Positions 1-8,214 of a stretch of 64,000 nucleotides of DNA are shown here, piece after piece. Numbering within the stretch: position 1 is the stretch's first letter; each line of letters begins with the position of its first letter. The translations under genes and the position numbers were made by a program. The stretch comes from CAYQEC01 sp964416425 (lineage in GTDB: Bacteria > Actinomycetota > Acidimicrobiia > Spongiisociales > UBA5794), in the NCBI GenBank assembly GCA_964416425.1, contig CAYQEC010000006.1, positions 37,209 through 101,208 on the forward strand, given 5' to 3'. Below the pieces are notes generated by a model. The model was not told the DNA's origin and made no database searches. It was given only the letters and a program-made list of their open reading frames with translations.

Positions 1-134
1 GGGTTGACGTAGAAGTCGGTGTGGGCGGGCGCGTCGGTGACCACCGCACCGGTCTCATCATCGTGCCGCCACACCCCGGGCTGCGACGCCTCAACGGGAA
101 ACGGCAACGCCGCGATCGGCAGAGTGCTCGTCAT
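1..134 (-). CDS. DUF1349-like protein, N-terminal fragment
   Basis: An ATG on the minus strand at 134 opens a frame that runs off the left edge after 44 codons. The residues begin MTSTLPIAALPFPVE and continue with a W-R motif and a TDFYVNP stretch. This resembles the start of DUF1349 proteins (concanavalin A-like fold, often called regulation of enolase protein 1), where an early tryptophan and a T-D-[FL]-[FWY] motif are usual. Only the N-terminus is visible, so the family call is tentative. It diverges from the lipoprotein gene at 185. Confidence 0.5.
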   Translation of the reverse strand, partial: MTSTLPIAALPFPVEASQPGVWRHDDETGAVVTDAPAHTDFYVN

Positions 135-169
135 GACGCAGAAGTGTAGGAGTCCAGGGCGCCGGCCGG

Positions 170-175
170 TATATG
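170..175 (+). promoter_or_regulatory. -10 box (TATATG) for lipoprotein gene
   Basis: A CCGG-TATATG element lies 9 nt before the ATG at 185. It fits the CGG-TAnnnT pattern seen before many genes of this window. It also argues that 185, not the in-frame ATG at 173 inside the box, is the start. Confidence 0.4.
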
Positions 176-184
176 CTCGCTCGG

Positions 185-1066
185 ATGCGCTGGCTCCGTT
201 TCGCCCTCGTCCCCGCCGTGCTGCTGGCGGCGTGCGTCGCCTCGGGTTCCGAGGCGACCACGACGACGTCCACCATGGCCGCCGCCGCCACGACCACCAC
301 CACCCGGGCCGGCAACCTCCCTCCCTGCCTCGCCGGCGACACCGAATTCGGGCAATCGGGGGTGGTGGCGGCGTTCGGCAACGACCTCGACGACGCGGTG
401 CAGATCGCCTCCATCCGCCGTGAGGGCTACGAGGGATGTGAACGCCTCGTCGTCGATTTCCTCACCGGCGACGGCGCCCCCGCCGCCACCCTGGGCCCGA
501 CCGCCACCAGCTTCCGGCCCGAGGCCGGCATCGTGCGCATCACCCTCCCCGCCGAGGTGACGGCGTCGGCGATCGCCGACCTCACGTTCGACGGGACGTC
601 GATCCGGCAGGCGTTCGTGGTCCGGACCCGGGAGGGGGAACTCGCCGTCGACGTCCACCTCGCCGCCACCGCCGTGGTGCTGGTGCGCAGCATGGGAACC
701 CGATCGCCGGCACAGGTGATCGTCGACATCAAGCCGGATGCCGAGGGGATCCCGCGCCAGAACGCTCCCGCCGTCGGCGAGAACGTCGTCGTGCTCTCCC
801 CGGGGCCGGGCCCGATCACCTACCCGATCGCCGTGCAAGGGTACGCCCGCACGTTCGAGGGGACCGTGGTCGCCCGCCTCACCGGTGGCGACGGCGTGAC
901 GGCGGTGGAGGAGGTGACGACGGCCACCGACTGGCTGGATGTCTGGGGTGAGTTCGCCCTCACCCTCACCGACGGCCCGACCGGGCCGATCGGCCTCTTC
1001 GTCGGCGAGGACTCCCCCGAGGACGGCCGCGAGGTCGGGGTTCGGCTCGACCTCGAAGTTCCGTAG
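185..1066 (+). CDS. Lipoprotein with AMIN-like and Gmad2 domains
   Basis: This is a 293-residue secreted lipoprotein of unknown function. The N-terminus has a hydrophobic signal ending in a lipobox (LLAAC, Cys about residue 17), followed by a Thr/Ala-rich linker. Residues about 75-180 resemble the AMIN-like domain of actinobacterial lipoproteins (CERLVVDF core). Residues about 195-290 match the Gmad2 immunoglobulin-like domain: a VLSPGPGPITYPIAVQGYA start, a FEGTV strand and a final EDSPEDGREV turn. Both domains are associated with the cell envelope or germination surface. It is convergent with rimM, 9 bp away, in the place where many bacteria carry trmD-rplS. Confidence 0.65.
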   Translation: MRWLRFALVPAVLLAACVASGSEATTTTSTMAAAATTTTTRAGNLPPCLAGDTEFGQSGVVAAFGNDLDDAVQIASIRREGYEGCERLVVDFLTGDGAPAATLGPTATSFRPEAGIVRITLPAEVTASAIADLTFDGTSIRQAFVVRTREGELAVDVHLAATAVVLVRSMGTRSPAQVIVDIKPDAEGIPRQNAPAVGENVVVLSPGPGPITYPIAVQGYARTFEGTVVARLTGGDGVTAVEEVTTATDWLDVWGEFALTLTDGPTGPIGLFVGEDSPEDGREVGVRLDLEVP

Positions 1067-1075
1067 CGGCCCGGT

Positions 1076-1591
1076 TCAGAACAGCCCGTCGGGGGGATCG
1101 ACCACGAGGTGCCCGAGGGAGGGATGGATCTCGGCCACGATGGCGGAGACGAACGGCACCTCGACCTCGGTGCCGTCACCGGTGGTGACCACCAGCCGAT
1201 CCTGGGCGGCGCCGAGCACGACCCCGGTCACCCGGCCCAGCTGCCGTCCCGACCGGTCGATGACCGCCAGCCCTTCGAGGGCATCGGGCCAGTACTCGTC
1301 CTCGCCGAGGGCGCGGCGGTCGGCGGCGGCGATGGTGAACGTAATGCCCGGGAGCGCCTCGGCGGCGGAGCGATCGGAGATCCCGGCGAAGGTGACCAGC
1401 ATGCCGTCCTGGTGGGGGCGGGAAGCGACGATCGTGAGGAGGCGGGGCGGCGTCTCGTCGGAGAGGAGCACCTCACCGGGAGCGAAGCGGTCGAGATTGT
1501 CGGTGAGGGCGCGGATCACGACCGCGCCCCTGATCCCGTGAGGCCTGCGCACATACCCGACCGGAACCCGCTCCCCGGCGGTGGCCGGCAT
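1076..1591 (-). CDS. rimM: 16S rRNA processing protein RimM
   Basis: RimM binds ribosomal protein S19 and assists maturation of the 30S head. The 171-residue product has the N-terminal RimM barrel (VPVGYVRRPHGIRGAVVI) and the C-terminal PRC-barrel with the EYWPDALEGL motif, and is of normal length. The ATG at 1591 lies 8 bp after the KH-protein stop. It is the last gene of the ffh-rpsP-KH-rimM run. trmD and rplS, which commonly follow rimM, are not next; a convergent lipoprotein gene is there instead. Confidence 0.95.
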   Translation of the reverse strand: MPATAGERVPVGYVRRPHGIRGAVVIRALTDNLDRFAPGEVLLSDETPPRLLTIVASRPHQDGMLVTFAGISDRSAAEALPGITFTIAAADRRALGEDEYWPDALEGLAVIDRSGRQLGRVTGVVLGAAQDRLVVTTGDGTEVEVPFVSAIVAEIHPSLGHLVVDPPDGLF

Positions 1592-1599
1592 GGCGCCCT

Positions 1600-1848
1600 T
1601 CAGTCGAGGAACTCGACTTGGACGTCGAGCCCTTCCTCATCGCCGGCGGCCTTGGCCACGGTGCGGATCGCCCGGGCGACTCGACCGCGGCGGCCAATGA
1701 CCCTGCCCATATCGGATTTGGCGGTGCGGACCTCGGCGAGCACCGCATCCTGGCCGTCGTCGACGACCTCGACGCTCACCGAGTCCTTGTCGTCGACGAT
1801 GTTCTCGGTGACGTACCTGACGACCCGATCGACGATCTCACCTTTCAT
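1600..1848 (-). CDS. khpA: KH-domain RNA-binding protein (KhpA/YlqC)
   Basis: This 82-residue single type-II KH-domain protein contains the RNA-binding loop GRVIGRRGRVARAIR. In Gram-positives KhpA works with KhpB as a global RNA chaperone affecting cell division, and its usual place between rpsP and rimM is kept. I chose ATG 1848 because AGGAGG lies 9 nt upstream; an in-frame GTG at 1854 sits only 3 nt from the same site. The gene overlaps the rpsP stop by 11 nt, suggesting translational coupling. Confidence 0.9.
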   Translation of the reverse strand: MKGEIVDRVVRYVTENIVDDKDSVSVEVVDDGQDAVLAEVRTAKSDMGRVIGRRGRVARAIRTVAKAAGDEEGLDVQVEFLD

Positions 1849-2462
1849 CGTCACTCACCTCCTCGGCTTCTGCCTGCTCGACCGCAGCTTCCTCGGCCTG
1901 TGGCGCTTCCACCGCAGCCTCAGGCTCCGGCGCCTCTTCCTCGGCCACCGGCTCCTCGACCACAGCCTCAGGCTCCGGCGCCTCTTCCTCGGCCACCGGC
2001 TCCTCGACCACAGCCTCNNNNNNNNNNNNNNNNNNNNNNNNNNNNNNNNNNNNNNNNNNNNNNNNNNNNNNNNNNNNNNNNNNNNNNNNNNNNNNNNNNN
2101 NNNNNNNNNNNNNNNNNAGGCTCCGGCGCCGGCTCCGCCTTGCCCTTACCCTTCTTCGGCTCGGGGGCGGGCGGCGCCTCACCCACGGTGTGGATGTCGC
2201 CCTTGATGACCCGGAACCGGGTCCAAGCTCCGGAGATCTCCAGCAGCTTGCGCACCCGGTCGGTGGGCTGGGCGCCCTTGCCGAGCCAGGCGAGGGCCTT
2301 CTCGTTGTCGATCTCGATCAGCGACGGGTCCTGGCGGGGGTCGTAGCGGCCGATCTGCTCGATGTAGGCGCCATCGCGCGGTCTGCGCGAGTCCACCACG
2401 ACGACGCGGTACGACGGCTGCTTCTTCTTGCCCATCCGCGTCAGGCGGATCTTCACCGGCAT
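1838..2462 (-). CDS. rpsP: 30S ribosomal protein bS16 with acidic repeat tail (interrupted by gap)
   Basis: bS16 is a small-subunit protein. The first ~90 residues (MPVKIRLTRMGKKKQPSYRV, RDGAYIEQIGRYDP, WLGKGAQPT) are canonical. A long Ala/Glu/Pro tail follows, containing at least two 16-residue repeats (EAVVEEPVAEEEAPEP) and ending SDDER. A 100-N gap interrupts the tail inside the repeat. The two sides are in different frames as written, but agree if the true missing length is a multiple of 3. AGAGGTGA, overlapping the ffh stop, serves as ribosome site. Acidic S16 tails are common in actinobacteria; their function is not known to me. Confidence 0.93.
1921..2016 (+). repeat. Tandem 48-bp repeat in rpsP tail
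   Basis: Two perfect 48-bp units (1921-1968 and 1969-2016) encode the acidic 16-residue repeat of bS16. Base 2017 and the 13 bases after the gap (2118-2130) continue a third unit in phase. The true copy number is therefore unknown and may have been collapsed by the assembler. Confidence 0.9.
2018..2117. other. Assembly gap (100 N)
   Basis: Exactly 100 N, the usual placeholder for a gap of unknown size, inside the rpsP tandem repeat. The flanks join in repeat phase and in reading frame if nothing, or a whole number of 48-bp units, is missing. Confidence 0.95.
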
Positions 2463-2467
2463 CTACT

Positions 2468-3805
2468 TCACCTCTTCTGTCGGCGGCCGATCCCCGGCAG
2501 CGGAATCCCGGGTACGGGATTCTTGCCCCCGGCGATCATCTTCATCATCTTCTGTGCTTCGGAATACTGCTTGAGGACCGCGTTGACGTCCTGGGGACGG
2601 GTCCCCGACCCCGCGGCGATGCGCCGCTTCCGGCTCCCGCTGATGAGCTTCGGAGCGCGCCGCTCGGCGGGTGTCATCGACCGGATGATCGCTTCGACGC
2701 GGTTCAGGTCCTTCTCGTCGACCTGAACGTCACGAAGCGCCTGTCCGGCGCCGGGCAGCATACTAACCAATTGCTGCAGCGGCCCCATCTTGCGGAGCTG
2801 CTGGAACTGCTCGAGGAAGTCCTCCAGGTCGAAGGAGGCGGTGCGCAGCTTCTCCACCGCCGCCTCGGCCTGTTCCAGGTCGTAGGTCTCCTCCGCCTTC
2901 TCGATCAGGGTGAGCACGTCGCCCATCCCGAGGATGCGGGAGGCCATGCGGTCGGGGTGGAAGACGTCGAGGTCGTCGAGGCCCTCCCCGAGGCCGACGA
3001 ACTTGATCGGACAGCCGGTGACCTCCCGGGCCGAGATCGCCGCCCCGCCGCGGGCGTCGCCGTCGAGCTTGGTCATCACCAGCCCGGTCAGCTCGGTGTA
3101 GTCGAGGAAGCCCTTGGCGACATTGACTGCCTCCTGGCCGGTCATGGCGTCGACCACCAGCAGCACCTCGTCGGGATCGCTGGCCTTGCGGACCGCCGCC
3201 AGTTCCTCCATCAGCTCGTGATCGACCTGGAGGCGGCCTGCGGTGTCGATGATGACGACGCTGTGGCTCTCCTGGCGGGCGTGCTTGAGCGCCGCCTTGG
3301 CGAGTTTGGGCGCCTTCGCCTTGCGGTCGACGTAGACGGGGACACCGATTCTCCTCCCCAGCGTCTCGAGCTGGTCGACGGCGGCGGGGCGTCGCAGGTC
3401 GGCGGCCACCAGCAGCGGCCGCTTGCCCTTCGCCTTGAGGAGCTTGGCGAGCTTGGCGGCCGAGGTGGTCTTGCCGGAGCCCTGCAGCCCGGCCATGAGA
3501 ATCACCAGCGGCGGGGTGCCGGCGCGGGCCAGCGGCGCCTCGGCGCCCAGGGTGGTGATCAGCTCGTCGTGGACGATCTTGACGACCTGCTGGCCCGGGG
3601 TGAGGCTCTTGGTGACCTCCGCACCGACGGCACGTTCCTTGACCCGAGCGAGGAAGGTCTTGACGACGGCGACGTTGACGTCGGCCTCCAGCAAGGCCAG
3701 CCGCACCTCGCGCAGGGCGGCGTCGACGTCGCCCTCCCCGAGCCGTCCCTTGGAACGGAGGCGGGAGAACACGTCGCCGAGGCGGGTGCTGATGGCATCG
3801 AACAT
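2468..3805 (-). CDS. ffh: Signal recognition particle protein Ffh
   Basis: Ffh is the SRP GTPase that binds 4.5S RNA and signal sequences and docks with FtsY (13065-14096). The 445-residue product starts MFDAISTRLGDVFSRLR. It has the N/G domains with P-loop GLQGSGKT (about 106-113), IDTAGRLQVD, TKLDGDARGG, then the M domain with the signature GSGTRPQDVN. A TACACT -10 box lies 7 nt before the ATG, so a leaderless transcript is likely. A longer open frame continues upstream but lacks family support. rpsP follows after 5 bp. Confidence 0.97.
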   Translation of the reverse strand: MFDAISTRLGDVFSRLRSKGRLGEGDVDAALREVRLALLEADVNVAVVKTFLARVKERAVGAEVTKSLTPGQQVVKIVHDELITTLGAEAPLARAGTPPLVILMAGLQGSGKTTSAAKLAKLLKAKGKRPLLVAADLRRPAAVDQLETLGRRIGVPVYVDRKAKAPKLAKAALKHARQESHSVVIIDTAGRLQVDHELMEELAAVRKASDPDEVLLVVDAMTGQEAVNVAKGFLDYTELTGLVMTKLDGDARGGAAISAREVTGCPIKFVGLGEGLDDLDVFHPDRMASRILGMGDVLTLIEKAEETYDLEQAEAAVEKLRTASFDLEDFLEQFQQLRKMGPLQQLVSMLPGAGQALRDVQVDEKDLNRVEAIIRSMTPAERRAPKLISGSRKRRIAAGSGTRPQDVNAVLKQYSEAQKMMKMIAGGKNPVPGIPLPGIGRRQKR

Positions 3806-3812
3806 GACCGGC

Positions 3813-3818
3813 AGTGTA
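3813..3818 (-). promoter_or_regulatory. -10 box (TACACT) for ffh operon
   Basis: Seven nt separate this TACACT from the ffh ATG, the spacing expected for a leaderless mRNA starting at the initiation codon. It would drive ffh-rpsP-khpA-rimM. Confidence 0.5.
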
Positions 3819-3857
3819 GGGAACGCCGTTCGCCGGGCCGGCGCCGGGCACGGTTGG

Positions 3858-3863
3858 TAGCCT
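3858..3863 (+). promoter_or_regulatory. -10 box (TAGCCT) for amylosucrase-family gene
   Basis: GGTTGG-TAGCCT closely resembles the GGTTGG-TACCCT before upp. It is divergent from the ffh promoter 40 bp away. An AGGAGG at 3894-3899 lies downstream, which suggests translation begins near 3906 rather than at the GTG at 4044. Confidence 0.4.
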
Positions 3864-4043
3864 CCCCCTCCGGCGCCCCAACCGCCGTCCATCAGGAGGG
3901 ACCCGCTGGCCGACATCGACCCACTCGCCGCCGCCGACCGCCTCCTCGGTCCCGCCGACGCCGCCTCCTTCCGGGCCCGGGTCGCCGCGGCCCTCCCCCG
4001 TCTCGACGAGCTGCTCACCGCCCTCTACGGCAACGGCCGCGAC

Positions 4044-5843
4044 GTGGCGGCGCTGCGGGCCACGCTGCTGGGGACCGCCCTCCGCTCCCGGGCCGAGCGC
4101 AGCCCGGAGCTGCGGGAGCGTGACGCCGGCCGCCTCGCCGACCCGACCTGGTTCCAGCACCCGGGCCAGATCGGGTACGTCTGCTACGCCGACCGGTTCG
4201 CCGGGACCCTGACCGGGGTCGCCGACCACCTCGACTACCTCGTCGAGCTGGGTGTCACCTACCTGCACCTCATGCCGCTGCTGGCGCCCCGCCCCGGGCC
4301 CAACGACGGCGGCTACGCCGTCGCCGACTACGGGGCGGTCGATCCCCGCCTCGGCACCATCGACGACCTGGCGAACCTGGCCGGCGCCCTCCACCGGGCC
4401 GGGATGAGCCTGTGCATCGACGTCGTCGTCAACCACACCGCCCGGGAGCACCACTGGGCGCAGCGGGCCCTCGCCGGTGATCCTGCCGCCCGCGCCTTCT
4501 ACCACGTCTTCGACGACCGCACCCTCCCCGACCGTTACGAGCAGACGCTCCGCGAGGTGTTCCCCACCTTCGCCCCCGGCAACTTCACCTTCGTCCCCGA
4601 GATGAACGCCTGGGTGTGGACCACCTTCAACGACTACCAGTGGGACCTGAATTACGGGAACCCGGCGGTGCTGGTCGCCATGGCCGAGGCGATCCTCAAC
4701 CTCTGCAACATCGGGGTCGACGTGCTCCGCCTCGACGCCGTCCCGTTCCTGTGGAAACGGCTCGGCACCGACTGCGAGAACCAGCCCGAGGCGCACTGGA
4801 TCCTGGAGCTGCTGCGGTCGCTGGTGACGATGGCGGCGCCGGCGGTGGCGTTCAAGGCGGAGGCGATCGTGCCCCCCGAGCAGCTCGTCCAGTACCTCGG
4901 CGGCCACGAGGTGCCCCGCCACGAGTGCGACATCGCCTACCACAACCAGCTCATGGTGATGCTGTGGAGCAGCCTGGCGAGCCGGGACGGCCGCCTCGTC
5001 ACCCACGCCCTGAGCCGGATGCGGCACCGCCCCCCGGCCACCACCTGGGTGACCTACGTGCGCTGCCACGACGACATCGGATGGGCCGTCTCCGACGAGG
5101 ACGCCGCCGCCGTCGGCTGGGACGGCTGGTCCCACCGCAGCTTCCTCATCGAGTTCTACGCCGGCGAGTTCCCCGGCTCCTTCGCCGACGGCGCCCGGTT
5201 CCAGGACAACCCCGCCATCGGCGACAGCCGCATCTCCGGCACCGCCGCCTCCCTGTGCGGCCTCGACCCGGCCGGCGACCCGGCCGGCGTCGAAGCGGCG
5301 ATGCGCCGCCTGGTGCTCCTCTACGCCGTCGCCTTCTGCTACGACGGCATCCCCCTGGTGTACATGGGCGACGAGCTGGGCCTCCGCAACGACCTCGGCT
5401 ACCTCGACGATCCCGACCGGGCCGCCGACAACCGCTGGATGCACCGCCCGGCGATGCCGTGGCAGGTGGCGGAACGCCGCCACCAGCCGGGCACGGTCGA
5501 GGCCCGCCTCTTCGGGTGGATGCAGCGCCTCGGCACGGTGCGGCACCGGCTGGCGGCCCTCGACGCCGCCGCCCCGCCGCTGCCGCTGGCGGTCGACGAC
5601 CCGCACCTGTTCGCCTTCACCCGCAGCCATCCCGGCGGGGAGCGGTTCCTGGCGGTCGCCAACTTCTCCGAGCAGCCGGCGAGCTGCTCCGTCGCCGCCC
5701 TCCCCTTCGATCCCGGGGAAGCCACCCTGCTGCTCGGCGGCGACGAACCGCCGAGCCTCGACGGCGGCCGCTTGACGCTCCCCGGGCTCGGCTTCGCCTG
5801 GTACGGATTCACCCCCGGTTCGGCAGCCAGGACCGGCCCGTAG
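4044..5843 (+). CDS. Amylosucrase-family glycoside hydrolase (GH13)
   Basis: A GH13 enzyme of the amylosucrase type, which transfers glucose from sucrose to alpha-glucans; related sucrose or trehalose enzymes cannot be excluded. The (beta/alpha)8 motifs are visible: DVVVNHT, nucleophile region GVDVLRLDAVPF, acid/base FKAEAIV, and RCHDDIGW. A C-terminal beta domain ends the 599 residues. The frame stays open upstream of GTG 4044 and encodes a helical stretch like the amylosucrase N-domain (DELLTALYG). AGGAGG at 3894-3899 precedes an in-frame CTG at 3906, so the real protein may be about 46 residues longer. It is followed by upp. Confidence 0.85.
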   Translation: MAALRATLLGTALRSRAERSPELRERDAGRLADPTWFQHPGQIGYVCYADRFAGTLTGVADHLDYLVELGVTYLHLMPLLAPRPGPNDGGYAVADYGAVDPRLGTIDDLANLAGALHRAGMSLCIDVVVNHTAREHHWAQRALAGDPAARAFYHVFDDRTLPDRYEQTLREVFPTFAPGNFTFVPEMNAWVWTTFNDYQWDLNYGNPAVLVAMAEAILNLCNIGVDVLRLDAVPFLWKRLGTDCENQPEAHWILELLRSLVTMAAPAVAFKAEAIVPPEQLVQYLGGHEVPRHECDIAYHNQLMVMLWSSLASRDGRLVTHALSRMRHRPPATTWVTYVRCHDDIGWAVSDEDAAAVGWDGWSHRSFLIEFYAGEFPGSFADGARFQDNPAIGDSRISGTAASLCGLDPAGDPAGVEAAMRRLVLLYAVAFCYDGIPLVYMGDELGLRNDLGYLDDPDRAADNRWMHRPAMPWQVAERRHQPGTVEARLFGWMQRLGTVRHRLAALDAAAPPLPLAVDDPHLFAFTRSHPGGERFLAVANFSEQPASCSVAALPFDPGEATLLLGGDEPPSLDGGRLTLPGLGFAWYGFTPGSAARTGP

Positions 5844-5848
5844 GTTGG

Positions 5849-5854
5849 TACCCT
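5849..5854 (+). promoter_or_regulatory. -10 box (TACCCT) for upp
   Basis: GGTTGG-TACCCT lies 26 nt before ATG 5881. A GGAGG at 5872-5876 is the ribosome site, so this gene has a short leader. Confidence 0.4.
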
Positions 5855-5880
5855 CGATCAGCCGCCGACCCGGAGGACCC

Positions 5881-6498
5881 ATGAACCTCACCGTCATCGA
5901 TCATCCCCTCACCCGGCACTACCTGTCGGTGCTGCGCAACGAGACCACCGAAGCCGAGGAGTTCCGGGCGGCGGCACGGCGCCTCACCTACACCCTGGTG
6001 CTGGAGGCGACCAGCCGGCTCCCGCTCGAGAAGACCGAGGTGCGGACGCCGATGGAGCCGACCACCGGTTACGTGCTCGGCGAGGTGGTGGCCGTCGCCG
6101 TGCTGCGGGCCGGGCTCGGCATGCTGGAAGCGGTGCTCGACCTCATCCCGGAGGTGCACGTCGGCTTCGCCGGGGTCCAGCGCAACGAGCAGACCGCCGA
6201 GCCGATGGCCTACTACATCAACTTCCCCGACCTGGAGCACGCCTCGGTACTCATCCTGGAGCCGATGCTCGCCACCGGCGGTTCACTGTCGTGGGCGGTG
6301 GACCAGGTGAAGGCGGCCGGCGCCCGCGACATCACCGCCCTCTGCGTGGTGACCGCCCCCGACGGCGTCACCCGCATGTACCACGACCATCCCGACGTCC
6401 GCATCGTGGCGGCGGCCCACGACCGGGAACTCAACGACGTCTTCTACATCGTGCCCGGCCTCGGTGACATGGGAGACCGGCTCTTCGGCACCCTGTGA
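5881..6498 (+). CDS. upp: Uracil phosphoribosyltransferase
   Basis: Upp converts uracil and PRPP to UMP in pyrimidine salvage. The 205-residue product has the PRPP-binding loop LILEPMLATGGS, the family start MNLTVIDHPLTRHYLSVLRN and the C-terminal GLGDMGDRLFGT. ATG 5881 was chosen over an upstream in-frame GTG because of the GGAGG site and family alignment. The stop overlaps the next gene as TGATG. With deoA/pdp, PNP and cdd it forms a local nucleoside-salvage group. Confidence 0.96.
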   Translation: MNLTVIDHPLTRHYLSVLRNETTEAEEFRAAARRLTYTLVLEATSRLPLEKTEVRTPMEPTTGYVLGEVVAVAVLRAGLGMLEAVLDLIPEVHVGFAGVQRNEQTAEPMAYYINFPDLEHASVLILEPMLATGGSLSWAVDQVKAAGARDITALCVVTAPDGVTRMYHDHPDVRIVAAAHDRELNDVFYIVPGLGDMGDRLFGTL

Positions 6499-6782
6499 TG
6501 GACCGCGGCAACGGCCCCGACGACGACTTCACCGCCGCGGTGACCGTGGTGCTGGAGGCGCTCCGCCCGGGCGAGGTCATGGCCTACGAGGAGGTGGCGG
6601 CCGAGGCCGGCTACCCGGGTGCGGCCCGGGCGGTCGGCAACCTGCTACGGCGCACCCCCGGCCTTCCCTGGTGGCGGGTCGTGACGTCAACCGGGCGCCT
6701 CGTCCCCGGCGGCGAGGCGGAGCAGGCGGCCCGGCTCCGCGCCGAAGGGGTCGTGATCCGCAGCGGCCGCGTGGTGCGCTGA
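6498..6782 (+). CDS. Alkyltransferase-like protein (ATL, MGMT DNA-binding domain)
   Basis: A 94-residue protein matching the DNA-binding domain of O6-alkylguanine-DNA alkyltransferase: VMAYEEVAAEAGYPGAARAV helix-turn-helix with arginine finger, then VGNLLRRTPGLPWWRVV. The catalytic Cys of the PCHRV motif is Trp (PWWRV), so it cannot transfer alkyl groups. ATL proteins instead bind alkylated bases and pass them to nucleotide excision repair. It overlaps upp by one base (TGATG), so translation is probably coupled although the functions are unrelated. Confidence 0.88.
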   Translation: MDRGNGPDDDFTAAVTVVLEALRPGEVMAYEEVAAEAGYPGAARAVGNLLRRTPGLPWWRVVTSTGRLVPGGEAEQAARLRAEGVVIRSGRVVR

Positions 6783-6868
6783 GGGGAGGCCGCTACGCAC
6801 GGTGACCGAGATGCGCGCGGAAATCGCGCGGACCGGCCATACTGGCCGCTTCCGAGCGAGGGAATCGC

Positions 6869-8182
6869 ATGAGCCGTCTCCGCATCACGGAGCTGATCGA
6901 GCGTAAGCGCGACGGCGGCGCCCTGACACCGGACGAGCTGAGCTGGATCGTCGCCGCCTACACCGACGGGTCCATCCCCGACTACCAGATGGCCGCCCTG
7001 CTCATGGCGGTGTTCATCCGCGGTTTCGACAGCGAGGAGCTGGTTCCCTGGACCGAGGCCATGCTCCACTCCGGCGACGTGCTCGACCTCGGCCACGTCA
7101 ACGCCCCCAAGGTCGACAAGCACTCCACCGGAGGTGTCGGCGACAAGATCAGCATCCCTCTCGCCCCGGCGGTGGCGGCCTGCGGGGTGGCGGTGCCGAT
7201 GATGTCGGGCCGGGGACTGGGCCACACCGGTGGCACCCTCGACAAGCTCGAATCGATCCCCGGGTTCCGGACCCGCCTCGAACCCGCCGAGTTCACCCGG
7301 ATCGTGGAGCGGCACGGGCTGGTACTCGCCGGCCAGTCCGAGACCCTGGTCCCCGCCGACCGCCTGCTCTATGCCCTGCGGGACGCCACCGGGACGGTGC
7401 CCTCGATACCGCTCATCGCCTCGTCGATCATGTCGAAGAAACTGGCCGAGGACCTCGACGGTCTGGTGCTCGACGTCAAGGTCGGCTCCGGAGCGTTCAT
7501 GGCCGACGAGGCGTCGGCGCGGCGTCTCGCCGAGACCATGGTGGAACTCGGCGCCGGCCACGGCACCCCGGTGCGGGCCCTGCTCACCGGCATGGACCAG
7601 CCGCTGGGGCGTGCGGTGGGCAACGCCAACGAGATGGCCGAGTCCCTCGACGTCCTGTCCGGCACCGGGCCCGGCGACGTCGTGGAGCTGACCCTCCAGC
7701 TCGGGACGGAGATGCTGCTGGTGGGCGGCATCACCCAGGAGCGGGACGAGGCCCGCAAGCTGCTCGGCGCCGCCATCGACTCGGGGCGGGCGATGGAGAA
7801 ACTGGCGGCCGTCATCGCAGCGCAGGGCGGCGACCCGCGGGTGATCAAGGACCGCTCCCTCCTCCCCCAGGGACCCGAATGGCACGAGATCACGGCGCCC
7901 CGCCCCGGGTTCGTCGCCGCCTGCGACGCCCGCGACGTCGGGGTGGCGGCCATCCGGCTCGGCGCCGGCCGCAGCCGCAAGGAGGACCTCGTCGACCCCG
8001 CAGTCGGGATCCTGGTGCTCGCCAAGCGGGGCGACCCGGTCGAGGCGGGTCAGCCGCTCGCCCGGGTGGCGTACCGTGACCCGGAGCGGCTCGAAGCGGC
8101 CCTCCCCCTGCTGGAACGGGCCTGGGACATCGCGGAGGAAGTCCCGCAAACGGCGCCCCTCGTCCTGGGACGCGTCGGCTGA
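6869..8182 (+). CDS. deoA: Thymidine/pyrimidine-nucleoside phosphorylase
   Basis: Cleaves thymidine or other pyrimidine nucleosides with phosphate to base and (deoxy)ribose-1-phosphate. The 437 residues show the helical N-domain, the phosphate-binding KVDKHSTGGVGDK, the signature MSGRGLGHTGGTLDKLES, the KVGSGAFM segment and a C-terminal PYNP domain. Length is normal for DeoA/Pdp. The sequence alone does not separate DeoA from the broader-specificity Pdp. A CATACT -10-like element lies inside a GGCCA-TAC-TGGCC palindrome about 25 nt upstream. Confidence 0.94.
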   Translation: MSRLRITELIERKRDGGALTPDELSWIVAAYTDGSIPDYQMAALLMAVFIRGFDSEELVPWTEAMLHSGDVLDLGHVNAPKVDKHSTGGVGDKISIPLAPAVAACGVAVPMMSGRGLGHTGGTLDKLESIPGFRTRLEPAEFTRIVERHGLVLAGQSETLVPADRLLYALRDATGTVPSIPLIASSIMSKKLAEDLDGLVLDVKVGSGAFMADEASARRLAETMVELGAGHGTPVRALLTGMDQPLGRAVGNANEMAESLDVLSGTGPGDVVELTLQLGTEMLLVGGITQERDEARKLLGAAIDSGRAMEKLAAVIAAQGGDPRVIKDRSLLPQGPEWHEITAPRPGFVAACDARDVGVAAIRLGAGRSRKEDLVDPAVGILVLAKRGDPVEAGQPLARVAYRDPERLEAALPLLERAWDIAEEVPQTAPLVLGRVG

Positions 8183-8214
8183 CCGCTCCCCCGGCAATCC
8201 CGGCGCCGCCCCCC

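Noticed and set aside
2763..5897. Very long open frames opposite or out of frame with ffh and the amylosucrase gene
   Set aside because: High-GC shadow frames; low-complexity Gly/Arg/Pro composition and no domains.
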